Assembly: GCA_023238725.1 (NCBI GenBank) | Contig: CM041550.1 | Location: forward strand, 26,694,180-26,758,179 | Origin: Scortum barcoo | Taxonomy: Eukaryota; Chordata; Actinopteri; Centrarchiformes; Terapontidae | Direction of reading: 5' to 3' | DNA: 64,000 bases | Shown: one piece after another, positions 1-11,200 of the stretch | Position numbering within the stretch: the stretch's first letter is position 1 | Layout of the letters: each line of letters starts with the position of its first letter | The notes under the pieces: generated by a model | Told to the model about the DNA's origin: nothing | Seen by the model: the letters and a program-made list of their open reading frames with translations, nothing else | Database searches by the model: none | Made by a program: the position numbers and the translations under genes

Positions 1-53
1 TGGGAGAACTTGCACAATTGGTGGCTGACTAAATACTTTTTTGCCCCACTCTA
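1..53. mobile_element. Tc1-like element, right terminal inverted repeat (cut by window edge)
   Basis: The first ~53 bases read as the outward-facing end of a widespread fish Tc1-like family: a tract about a ~TTTTTTGCCCCACT~ core followed by a degenerate TA. The rest of the element lies to the left of the window. Recognition is from memory of the family's terminal sequence, so the family is tentative. Confidence 0.5.
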
Positions 54-907
54 AATGTTTATCCCAGTATGTTATTAATAACATTTTTATTTAGAGAAAT
101 AATTTTAACAAAATAATAAATCCACAGAGCATTTAGAATGGTGTGCAATAAGAATTATAAATAGATATTATAACTTTGAATGAATCATTTAGAAATTCTT
201 GATGAGTCCAAAACAAATGTTTCTTTATCTCTGTGTAATATATCTGATATCTGGCTTTTGTTCATAACATGTCTTGTGAGCCAATAGTATCATGCTGTAT
301 CAAGTGGTATCTCAGTGTCATCAGCGGTCAAGAGTCACCTGTTAGTGTGGGGGTTTTGCAGTAAGCAACTAGCTTCACTCCAGTACCATTCTCAGGTGCT
401 GGAAAAAAGAGAAACAAGGCTAGGGTGGACATTGGTTCAGCTTTTGTTTGTTAGAGTCAGCTGAAATCTTTAACATTTTCTAATCAGTTCTAAACAGAAA
501 GTGCAGGTGATGGGAGGTTTTGCAGATATTTTTTAAAAATAACAACAAAAACATATTGGACAAATGTTGACCTGATGATGATACTAAATTCACTAGTCGA
601 GGCACATCAATGTTTGAACTACAGGCACTACGGGATAGGTCAGAGGATAATGACTCAAGTAACTGGGATTCACCTGGAAACCATTATCTTATAGACAAGG
701 AGATATTTCAGTTTGGACCAAAGTGGTGGACTTGATACATAAAACTACCCACCAACAGATCGACCAAACTCACCATCCCTAGAGATGCGCTGCCAGCATG
801 GCAAAAAAAGGCATACATACATACAGACATGCACTTTTCTTCCTATCAGTCTTATTTAGTTCAGCATTTTGTGCAAACCCATCTGAAATGGATCCCTCTT
901 CCTCCAG
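54..907. other. Intron of the integrin gene, nothing recognised
   Basis: AT-rich sequence before the transmembrane exon. I see no cysteine-rich EGF or beta-tail exon with splice sites here, so earlier integrin exons should lie left of the window. Short open frames around 800-900 merely run into the exon at 908. Confidence 0.5.
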
Positions 908-1074
908 ACTGTCCGGAACCACCCAGCGTCACAGCTATTATCGGAGGCTCCATTGCATCTGTGGCTCTCATTGGCATCGTGCTGCTGATGCTCATCAAGT
1001 TATTCATTTACATGAGGGACCTGAAAGAGTTCAAGAAATTTGAAAACGAAAAGAAGAAATCCAAGTGGGCAGAG
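908..1074 (+). CDS. itgb2: itgb2 penultimate coding exon
   Basis: Acceptor cctccag|ACTGTC and donor GCAGAG|gtgaga. The first codon (Asp) is split by the upstream intron. The exon encodes the transmembrane helix and the first part of the tail, and ends on a full codon. Confidence 0.85.
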
Positions 1075-1392
1075 GTGAGACAATGTATTATATTGTATGT
1101 AATTTTTTTGTTGTACAAAAATAAAAACCAGAAATAATCACAATCAACATTTTAAGTATTTGAAAAGTGTTGACAAGTGTTTTGAGAAGCACTGTATAAA
1201 TAAAGTTTGTTACTGTTAATAATTCTTTTATAAACCTTTCAGCACCATAATGAGCAGAATACTTCTGTCTTCCTTGTTTCTGGTCAGAAAACAAGCTAAA
1301 CATTGCGTCCTGTTGTCTGTTCCCAGGCTGACAATCCACTGTTCAAGAATGCTACCACCACCACCACCAACCCAACATTCACTGGAGAGTGA
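908..1392 (+). CDS. itgb2: Integrin beta-2-like, last two coding exons (transmembrane and cytoplasmic tail)
   Basis: This is the C-terminal end of an integrin beta subunit, a cell-surface adhesion receptor chain. Exons 908-1074 and 1327-1392 join in frame. The first encodes the end of the extracellular stalk (DCPEPPSV), one hydrophobic transmembrane helix of about 23 residues, and the membrane-proximal tail with the conserved DLKEFKKFENEKKKSKW block (talin/alpha-subunit clasp region). The second encodes ADNPLFKNATTTTTNPTF and a short end, then TGA. NPLF and NPTF are the two NPxY/F sites that bind talin and kindlin. Phenylalanine at both sites plus the threonine cluster between them fits beta-2 better than beta-1 or beta-3, which use tyrosine; beta-7-like is the main alternative. 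The rest of the gene is left of the window. Confidence 0.88.
1327..1392 (+). CDS. itgb2: itgb2 last coding exon with stop
   Basis: Acceptor ttcccag|GCTGAC, 21 codons and TGA at 1390-1392. It encodes NPLF, a run of five threonines (ACC repeats) and NPTF. Confidence 0.85.
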   Translation, partial: ADNPLFKNATTTTTNPTFTGE

Positions 1393-1855
1393 GAACTATC
1401 ACTGTAGCACAGCAAGAATTCAGTACATCTCTGTAGTATCTGAGTTGTGTCTGTGTGATATTTGCAAATGTCTAAATTCACTCAATTATTTACTGGAATA
1501 ATGTTGCTTGCTGACTTTAATGATTAATTTACTGTGTACACATGATTGGAGTTGTATTTGTTTGCTTATTATTCTAAAGGTTATGCACATTTTGCTTCAT
1601 TACTTATAATACACAAGTTATACTGCAGTATAGTATAGCGTATAATATATACAGTAGTTTATAGTAGTCCAGTATGTATAGGATGGGCAGAATATAATGA
1701 TGTGTCACATATATACACTGGATGTATTTTATAAGAACAGTGATACTCATTTCAGAGCTCAAATCACAATTTTTCTGTTGATGCAGTGGTGGTGTTAGCT
1801 AAAATATATTCTTCTAAATTAATGAATTGGAAATAAAATGAATGAATAAAGATCA
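1393..1855 (+). other. itgb2: Probable itgb2 3' UTR with two AATAAA signals
   Basis: Non-coding AT-rich sequence after the stop. AATAAA occurs at 1832-1837 and 1845-1850, giving a plausible cleavage site near 1865. The UTR end is inferred from these hexamers only. Confidence 0.45.
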
Positions 1856-2104
1856 GAAGATACACATATTTCACAATGTTTTTATTTTAAACGTCATAAG
1901 GAGTCAATTGAGTTTAAAAGCTACCATAATCAATGTTTCTGGCCAACACATAACAATGAATTGAATATTCACTCTCTTTTTAGCTCTGGTTTGGTCTATA
2001 CTGTCTTTTTGCTTTTGTCAGTATACATAAGAACTGCTCTTGCTCAAACACACTAGGTTTTCTCTCATGTTTCATCTAAAATTATAATATTTATTTTCAT
2101 TCCA

Positions 2105-2330
2105 GGGACAGCATGGTGGTGCAGTGGATAGCACTGTCAAATTTAGAGTTTGAACCCACTGGCTGGCTGCAGTCTTTCTGTGTGGAGTTTGCATGTTCTC
2201 TCTGTGCCTGTGTGGGTTTTCTCCAGGGTACTCCATCTTCCTCCCACAATCCAAAGACATGCAAGTTAGGTTAATTGGTGATTCTAAACTGTCTGTAAGT
2301 GTGAATTTGAGTGTGCATGGTTGTCAGGAT
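2105..2330 (+). repeat. tRNA-derived SINE relic, Mermaid/DANA (V-SINE)-like
   Basis: It starts with a tRNA-like head: an A-box-like gtggtgcagtggatagc and a B-box-like GTTTGAACCC. The body, with gtgtggagtttgcatgttct and tccaaagacatgcaagtta, is the conserved block of fish Mermaid/DANA-type SINEs. It is diverged and shows no clear 3' tail. Confidence 0.65.
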
Positions 2331-2519
2331 GGATGGATTTTCATTCCAGATTTTTTGGATTGATGCTGATTCATGTTGTAGGACTTCTGATAATACCTTT
2401 ACCTGTCTTCATCAAGTACAATAAACAGTTTCTCTCATTATAGCAGTTACTAAAGCAGTTTTCTTACTCATCACACTTTATTTCTGAAGATAATGTCTCA
2501 GTTGTAATGTATGCATAGG

Positions 2520-2830
2520 ACAGGTGACAAATTAAAGGAAAACCTGAGATAAAGTGTATTAGTGAGGTGTTGGTCCACCTTGTGCCTCCAGAACAGCTTC
2601 AGAGCTTCTTCTCATTGATTCTTCAAGTCTGTGAACTCTCCTGGAGGGATTAACACCATTCTTCTGAAGATATTCCCTCATTTGATGTTTTCATGGGGTG
2701 GAGAGCTCTGTGTAACACGTCACTCCACAGTCTCCCATAGCTGTTCATTTAGATTGAATGTGAAGGTCATAGAATATTATTCACATCATTTCCATCTTCA
2801 TCAAACCATTTTGTGACCCCCTCATGCCAA
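2520..2830 (-). pseudogene. Tc1/mariner-type transposase, C-terminal relic
   Basis: Reverse-strand fragments match the C-terminal part of a Tc1-like transposase once frame changes are allowed. They include KWFDEDGNDVNN, an NEQLWE piece corresponding to the catalytic NPIEHLWE region, IPPGEFTDL, and an end resembling the family's alanine/glycine-rich tail. Stop codons and frameshifts run throughout, and no DDE triad is complete. The sequence begins at ~2520 with the element's ACAGGTGACAAATTAAAGGA edge. It is a long-dead copy between itgb2 and ubxn4. Confidence 0.6.
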
Positions 2831-4175
2831 ATACTCACACTTTGGAACCCAGACTACCTTGCAAGGTGCTCTGAAAGTTCCCAGCACAAATATGATTGAT
2901 GAGTGTCAACAAATGGACACTGACTGTCTAGTCTGTCTGTTGACTTCCTCTTGGCACCATGACAATCATATTTCTATTGCACTGAAAACATCAAGTGAAC
3001 TTTGTGAGATTGACACTTCAAGGGCTGAGGGTTAGGGTTATCATGGTCACCCAGCTTTGCAGATCAATCACTGTGCATGCTGATTAAATACTGCAAGTTG
3101 GATATCCATAGGTTAAAGTGGTTATTACTGCCTTCCAATGTAAATATGTGCCAGTGCATTGCTTGGAAAAAATGGACAACTGCAGCAGATCAACACTATA
3201 TCAACACTACAGCAACTGAGTTAACAGATAAGTACAAGCATACCAGAGGGGTAGGCTAGTACTGCATGCTTACCAGATGTTTATCAAGCACAAAACAACT
3301 GACTGGAAAGGCAAGCTAAAGCTGCACACAGAACTGGTTGACAGTCCATCATGACTTTTGACTACAAGGGGAAGGACATTTCATTTAGATCCTCTGCCCT
3401 CTCTGCTCTCAAAGTGGTCTTCGTGCAACATTTGCTGTTATGACATACAAAGGACTGAGGGGAAGTGGGACTACTTACAAAATGCAGGTTTAGCATGAAT
3501 GTAACCACCTGATGCTGTCAACCATTTCTTCCTCCATAAGATGTCCTCACCACAACACTGACTGTTTTACCCTCAGGGACGGACTATTAAACTAGACTAG
3601 GTGGAAAGCTAGTATATGGCTTGACTGTACAATTGTGTCCAAATTGTTAAAGGCACAGTGAGCAGTTGTGTCTATAATGTGAATTCCTGGATGTTGAATG
3701 CTCATCTACAGTTTTCTGTAGTGGTCCCAGTAATGTTCTTAAAGTTGCACACAGGTTTGCTGCCTATAATGTGGAAAAATAAGGGGCTCTCAGCCAGCAG
3801 TGCATACACATGAGACACAAAATCAATCAATGTGCTCCAAATTTTTATGTATCAAGTCCTCTGCTCTTACTGGATTTATAACTCTTATCAGAGCAACAAA
3901 TCCTTCAACCCACACCTCCACAAGTGCAGCTTATAGACAGGTGGACCATGACCAAGAATGTTTAGAGTGAATCCCAAACAACAAAAGTCAAACAACACCT
4001 TTTTTTCTACTATATGGTACTAATGAAAAATTTTAAGTTAAAGTAGGATTTTAAATAAAAACATGCAAATTACTGAGAGATCATCATCATCATGTCATTT
4101 TCATTTTCACAATAAATAAACTAGACAAGATATTTAAATCAGTATCCCTAAAAAACAAATACACTAACCCTAAAT
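2831..4175. other. Intergenic, nothing recognised
   Basis: AT-rich unique-looking sequence between the itgb2 and ubxn4 3' ends. I see no exon, RNA gene or classifiable repeat; the short open frames have no family resemblance. Confidence 0.4.
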
Positions 4176-5097
4176 ACATTTATTATACTTGAATTAGAAG
4201 TATTTATTGGGATGCAAACAATTACATTTGACTCTATTTTCATAAATAAGAGATTATAACAGATCTGGCAACAAATCAAGAGGTGGCATGGTGTAGTGAC
4301 AGTTTTTTGGATTATGATGACACCATATTTGCCTGCGAAATTCACCAAAATATTAAAAAAAATGTTATTAACAAACAACCACAACTCAAGATTTTTTTTT
4401 TTTTTGAAAAACAAGCTGCTTTAATTTTCATTGTCAAATGAGGAGAGCAGTCATCACTCATTGTCAACCTGTAGAAACACATACTGAATACTGCCAAGGT
4501 GTGTGTGTGTGTGTGTGTGGGCCACAACCTTGGTAGAACTCCAACAGTTACAGACAGAGCCCACTGTCAGCAGCTGTTTGATGAAATGTTTGATACACCT
4601 AAAACAAAAACATCTTCATTCAACTGTTGGGTAGTAATCCAGATTACTCACTGGCAATCAGCCAGTCACTTTCAAAAACACAATTACTCCATATGATAAT
4701 GTAACATCTTCAGGTCAGGTCAAGTGTTAATGGTTGGTTTGCTCACAGATCATCAGAACCACCCAGTTCATTTTAAACCTGTCAGATAGATTTGAGGATA
4801 ACGATTATGTGCAACAAGCACGCGAGAGGATGTTGGTGTATCCTTTCACAATCTGAGCCCCGGTTAGGAGACAGAATCATGTCATAATCAATAAAAAAAA
4901 AAAAAACACTCAGCATAAGACCAAAAGAGCTTCTGTTGATTATTACTGATCTACCCATGCAGGCAAGCATATGCCTGAAACACAGTAAGAGAAAAAGAGA
5001 ACAAAAGGATCAGCCCTATATGCAGCAACCTTAAACTGGTCAGACTGAACTAATCACACAAGGAGAGTGAAAGGAAGGGAGAGCTTCTGTTACTGCG
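4176..5097 (-). other. ubxn4: Probable ubxn4 3' UTR
   Basis: Downstream of the ubxn4 stop on the reverse strand. Reverse-strand AATAAA hexamers lie at ~4202-4207 and ~4176-4181, with a weaker ATTAAA near 4420. A 3' UTR of about 0.7-0.9 kb is therefore plausible. The end is inferred. Confidence 0.35.
4499..4519. repeat. (GT)n microsatellite, about 10 units
   Basis: Pure dinucleotide run directly readable in the sequence, in the probable ubxn4 3' UTR. Confidence 0.9.
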
Positions 5098-5236
5098 CTA
5101 CATCTGCTGGGTGGAGTTCCCGTTCCAGGTGTTGTTGTCATCCTCGCTGTCCTCCTGAGTCCTGAGCCTGCAGATTTTACCGTCTTTCTTGAAGTCCTTG
5201 GGCCGCTTCTCCAGTGTGTGCTTGGAAAGAGATTCT
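5098..5236 (-). CDS. ubxn4: ubxn4 exon 13 with stop
   Basis: Acceptor tgttcag|AGAATC. It encodes ESLSKHTLEKRPKDFKKDGK and the conserved end NNTWNGNSTQQM, with TAG at 5098-5100. Confidence 0.95.
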
Positions 5237-8200
5237 CTGAACATACAGAAGAAAATGGCAGGACACAAAGTGAGTGAATTACCACATATATGGTATATAC
5301 CATAAAATCTTTCAATTAAAAAGCAGTGATTTCAGTCCAAAAGCATTTGCTGGTGTAACTGAGCCCAATCCCGTGAACTAGCAGCATGACAAACAAGTGT
5401 AACTGTAGCAAAAATACAGAAAAGTCAAAGCTCTCATCAGACACGCAATTTAGTCGCGGAATTTGGACGAGCCGGCGCGTCTGTCAGCTCCAGAGGGTTA
5501 AGATACTTAAGTTCAGTTCCTTGGTTTGGATCTATTGTTTGTGTATCATTGTAGTCTGCTGAAGCTGCACACTGTATCTGTGATTCCTCAAGCCCTTATT
5601 CGCAATGTTTGTTAGGCTGGACATGAGTGAAAATCCTGCTTTGGTTGAAGACTGTGTATATTGCTGTCTACGAGTATGCCCATGTGACTGTAGCTCACCT
5701 CTTTGCTTTGTCAGAGGCCGAAGTTGAGTTGGTGTAAGAGGTGGATGGGTGAGCGGAGCCTCTGGATGCTGCTCCAGTAGGGGGTGGGTTTGCAAACAGG
5801 AAGGAGCTGAGGAATCTCCACACAGCCAGCAGAGGGTAGAGGATTGTGCCCAGGACTGCCCAGATACTCCCCCCAGAGGACTGGACCACTGCGTTAGGAG
5901 GCCTGCTTGACTGCTGTATCCATATCGTGTTAATAAAAGAAGCACATTAAAGAAATGGTTTAGTGTTTTGGAACATATTTGCTTCCTTATCCTAAGATAA
6001 TCCTGTCCAGAGTCTGGCCACACAGACATGAGACTGAAATGACAATTTCCAAAAATGTTAAGGTAATTCTTGAAGGCAAAGTGTGAATTAAATGGGCCAG
6101 AGTCAGTAACATGTACTGGCCTATTTAGATTATTAAGCGACAACTCTGTGAAATGGGATATGAAAGGTGGCCTCACTGGCAGAAGGACAATAGAAGCACT
6201 TGGAGTCAGTTGCAGCTCAAGCAGAGTCCTGTTCAGGTCTTCATTGGTGAACTCCCGTCGAGGGAACATGGTTGCCAGGGAGAAGCTACCGTAGCGATTT
6301 CCGACTTCCTGAGACAGGACCAGCACAAAACATTTCACAGTGATTCTGCATGTCCTACATGGCACACTTTAGTCAACTATCACATTATACAAAGATGTTC
6401 CTGAGATGTGGAAATGTTGGAAAGTCACAGTTGCAGTTTTCTGGCATTAAAATGCTGGCTTTCTCTTAACCAGGGTACATCACCATGGTAATCAGTGTAC
6501 ATCAGCATGGTAACCAGTGTAGATCAGCATGGTAATCTATGCTGCTCCAGAGTAGGTTGACTTAACAGTATCAACAGCCCAACTTCTGACCAATCAGATT
6601 GCTAGATATAGGGAGTCGTTGATCGTCATCATTGATTTTAAGGTTTTACTGCTTGTTTTTAGAGCCTTGAATGGTCAGACATCTGCCTGTATCTGTGATC
6701 GACTAACTTCCTATGAGCTTGAGCTCTGCTACTAAAGTTTCCAACTCCCCCGGGTGACTTCTTTTAAGGGTCTTTTAAAATCTTTTCTTAAAACACGTTT
6801 GACTTTTTCTTCACTGGTGGAATATGTTGTGACTATTTAAAGGATTTTATATTGTATGTTTTGTATCTTACTAGCTTTCATTATTGTGTTTATTTCTATA
6901 GATCAGTAGAATCACTCTGGTTTTTAAAATAGGGCTTCTAAAAATAGAGGGACAATTACAAACAATAAAAAACTAAATAGTGACGATTACAGTTGATTGT
7001 CTTTGATTCATGACATGGTTCTTAAAAAGGATGACTTTTTATTTTTATTTTTTAAGGATGACATTTTATGCTCTTATTTATAACTGCAAATACATACGTT
7101 AAATAAAACCTAAACCTCCCGTAGTCTGTGTCTTTAATAAGAAAAATAATCAACATATACCACAATAAGCTCTGATGAAGGGTGTTTGTGCTCTGGCAGC
7201 ACACAAGCAGTATATCAGACTGTTTGTGCTTTGTTTTGTTTTGTGTTACCTTTTTTTATGTGCATTAAATATTCATCATTAAACCAAACAAGTGAAAATA
7301 CTCCCGGTGTACAAAAGACATACTTATTCACACAATTATTCTGCATTTATTTTAATATTTGGTTATGTGATTATATTTTAAACATAAAAATCACTTCACA
7401 CTGTTCTTATAACTGCATTATACAGTGGATTTGACCATCCTATCTCATTTCATATGAAGTACACCTCATTCCTAGTTCTGGTTGTGATACTTGTAATTAA
7501 CAACTCTGCTTTCCCATGAACACACTGATAAACGGAGGTAACTGGGACAGTTGATTACCAGCTTCATGTAACTGTTATCCTGGATTACCAATGTTAATCT
7601 CAGTGAGGGAGGTAATCAAAAGAGAACTAGCATAAGTTGAAGTCACTTGTGATATAGTACCTTAGAATTATAACACCAAGCCTGTGAACCGCAACACTTA
7701 TTTTCTAATTATCATAAAAAAAATAACAACAGGCTTCATCACTAATATAAAAGTGGCCAAAGACCAGATGGCTGAAGATGACCAAACATCAACAACATCA
7801 TTTAAAAAAATCGAGGGTGGAACAACTGATGCATCTATTACACGTAAAAAAGTTGACAGATGAACATGACTAATTTGATGACTCACGAAATGTGGCAACA
7901 AGCTGCGTGTTCAAGCCATGTTCAGCACTTTTTCCTTTTTTTCTTCTGAAAACATTTCCTTTGTTGTTTTGTGTATTTGCTGTGTGTTTCGTGTGCATTC
8001 GTACAACACAGCTGATAGTGAGGGATTTACACTGCACAAGAAGTAACCTCAAATCTATATACAACACACATCTAAAGCTGGTAAGAGGATCCTGAGGATT
8101 GCCTCAAAGAGGGTGTCTTTGTAAGAGGAATAATTTTTCTACCTAAAACTATTATTACAAATATGACAGAATCAGAAAATTATATTATGATTAATTGTTT

Positions 8201-11200
8201 CCATTTCTGTGTTTAAAATCCAACCTATTTTATGGTAAATCCTGGCTTTCTAAGGAAAATAGACATGGGTTATCAAGGTTATCATGCTAAATTACTCAAT
8301 TTATTATTGGTCAGACAGACCTGAACAGCAAAGTTCCGGGCCTCCTGCAGTCTGCTTTGTGATGAGAAGTGGTTGGTGAAGGATGAGCCGTCTGGCAAGC
8401 GGAACTGTATCCTTGCCACGGTACTGACAAACAGACAGACAGACAGACAGACGTATTAAAACCTTTTTACAGAATCAGAAGTGGGTTGCATGGACAGAAA
8501 TCTCCTTGGATCTATCTTGTGATTCTCTGTCACGTGGCCTCATGTTAATTACTTTTTACACCAGATGTTTTGAGCTACCAAGCAGGAAAAGCTCTGAATT
8601 TGAAAAAATGATGTGCTGTGTAGAGTTTACAGCTACTGCCAATTTTCAGCTGTTGTCCCTAGTTGGGCTTTTACCTAATAACATGAATGATGGCTCTGTT
8701 CCATTTAAATAGCCCAGTAAGTTAGTCTAGTGACCAAAAATGCACTGCAGCAGTGCCCTGGAAGTGACTCACCTGAATGGAATGTAGCCATTATCAATGT
8801 CAGTGTAATTGACAGTATATGTCTAAAGTAATATGCACTTTTTAACCTTAAATAAATCTCCATTCAAAATTCAGGTCCCATATGAAGAAATTAACTTCAA
8901 GTGACAGACAACAGGTCATGCAGCACTTGAATGTTTCTTCTCTGTGTACAATTATGTTCTCTAATGTCACAAAGAGCTCACAGAGACACAAAGAGAGACT
9001 GACTGCTGTATTATAATATTATTGAAATATTATTATTAGACTGCATATTAACCACCGGTAGAGACAGGAGGCTAAAGAGGCGTCTTGTACAAACTTATTC
9101 TGGGGAGGATAACTGCGTGATTACTATGTCACAGACTTTTAATGGATTTAATGGCTGGCCAAAGCACACAGGATAGGACATGAGCACAACACATGGCACT
9201 GATTTTAACTGTCGGGTTTGTCTGGGAAATTCATAAACTGATACATTATGCTAATGCCGATGTGCATGCATGTTACCATGGTTGTCTTCAAATGTTGCAA
9301 AACAACAGGTAGCACACGTGAATTTTCTTCAGAAACGTGCTTTTTGATATGTCAAAATGTACATACTGAAATGGGCACAAACAGAACGGTTTTCATTGTG
9401 TTGCTTTGATATGCACACCTCAGGATAATTATCGTTGTGGGTATAAAACTGATTGAAAAAATGACATTTTTTCCTGCAGTGCTTGCAGCTGAAGCATATA
9501 CGATCTGTTTATTTGACTCCCTGGTCTCCATGAACACTTTACCTCCTCTCCCTGAGTAATGCCTCCTTCCTGGCCTCCTGCTCTGCCAGTCTGGCCTGCA
9601 GTTGGGCCTGCTTGGCAGCTTTCTCCTCCTCCTGTGTCTTGGCATAGCGGGCTGCTCTGTCAGCTCGGTCCTGTAGGACAGATGGGATAAAGGTGCAACA
9701 AAGTTAATAGATTTGATATGTCTGCAGTGTTTGCTTTTTGTACAAAGGTTCAAGTTAAAGCTGGTGACGTTGAGGTGTCCTGGTTGCTCACCCGCTTGAG
9801 CAAGTGCCCAATATATTAAGTGAGACTCCATACTGCACCAGCCAGAGTTCAATTCCAGCCTATTTCTCTTAGCTGCATGTCAGCCCTTCTATCTCTTCCG
9901 CTATATCTTCTGCTTTTCCTGTCTATCGCAAGTTGTTCAATCATTAATAAAGCAGAAGAACTTTGCTAAGAGTAACATAAATTGCCAAATAAAAGCATGG
10001 TTTTAGCTGTTGGCAGACAGAAGCAAATCAAGACTCAGTGGGCATTCCATTTTCCTCTGAGCTGAGAACAATGCCACACCTTGGTTGACAGTGTTCCGGT
10101 ACAAGTCGGAAAACCAATTTGTTTTAACCAACTTTTTTATTTCACAGGCTGGGGAAAATGGGGTTTGCTTTAGCCAGGTTTGCCACTGTTAGCAACACCA
10201 GTGAATGACAATCCCTCATCTGTGGCTCTTCCTCAAGTTTCTTCTTTTTTTTCCCAGAAAGGGCTTTTTCCTGACCCAGTACTCGAGGGTCTAAGGACAG
10301 AGGGTGTCACAACTGTACAGATTGTAAAGCCCTCCGAGGCAAACAATGTTTGTGATTTTGGGCTTTGAAAAAACGATAAAAGGGATCAACGCCTACAGAA
10401 CTACAAATTGAGCTAGGCAAAATTCTAAAAGAGAAGGTTTACAAAAAGATTTGTTTACAATTTCTTAAATGAGTGTTTAATGAGGGATCCCCAAAACTGT
10501 TATTGTGCCCACTTAATAACTGATTTGGAAGTGCACAGCATTAACTAACATCATGCACTAAAGTTTTTGAACACTGGCAGTGAAGGGCCATCCTCAATGT
10601 AATACATACTTACATATCATGTAATAGGGTGGAGAGGAGAAAGATGTGCTTACCAAGGCAATTTGCTGTTTGACACGCTCTCTGGCGGCCTTCTCTTCTG
10701 CCTTCTCTCTGTTCCTTTCCTCCAGGAGTCGCTTGGTCTTCTCCTCTTCCTGTTTCCTCTTAAAGTCCTGCATGTCCTTTCCCACCTTCCTCCGCTCCAT
10801 TTCCTTCTTGATATCATTCTGAATGACAGGCAACACAAAGGTATGTCAGCGGTAGAATGGGCCACATTAATCATTTACTCCTGTCAACATTACAGTTGAC
10901 ACTATGGAAAACTCAGACATTTAAATAAATAATGAAAAAATGAAATTTGTAGAGGAGCCATTACTAAACAAGCAAATGTAAAGAAAGCAGTAATGGCCAA
11001 TGTAGTTGATTTGGGAAATGAGACTGTGCCTGTAATGAGGTATTCTACCACGTCCGCATCCAGCACTTTAACTTGGCTCATTAAGTAGAAAGCAATCTGG
11101 GAGCAACCAGTCATCTAAGATGACAGCCAGTCTTGAACACCCACAAGTTTGTACAAATTGTAAAAACAATCATTATACATATGGATATAGATATCATATG

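Noticed and set aside
2105..2175. Possible functional tRNA gene
   Set aside because: A and B boxes are present but the body is a SINE and the cloverleaf does not close.
5532..6365. 277-codon - strand open frame
   Set aside because: It is read-through: it contains true ubxn4 exon 11 in frame but runs through intron sequence with clear splice sites on both sides, then crosses exon 12 in the wrong frame.
9352..9852. 166-codon - strand open frame
   Set aside because: Shadow of ubxn4 exon 9 in another frame; the correct exon has matching acceptor, donor and homology.
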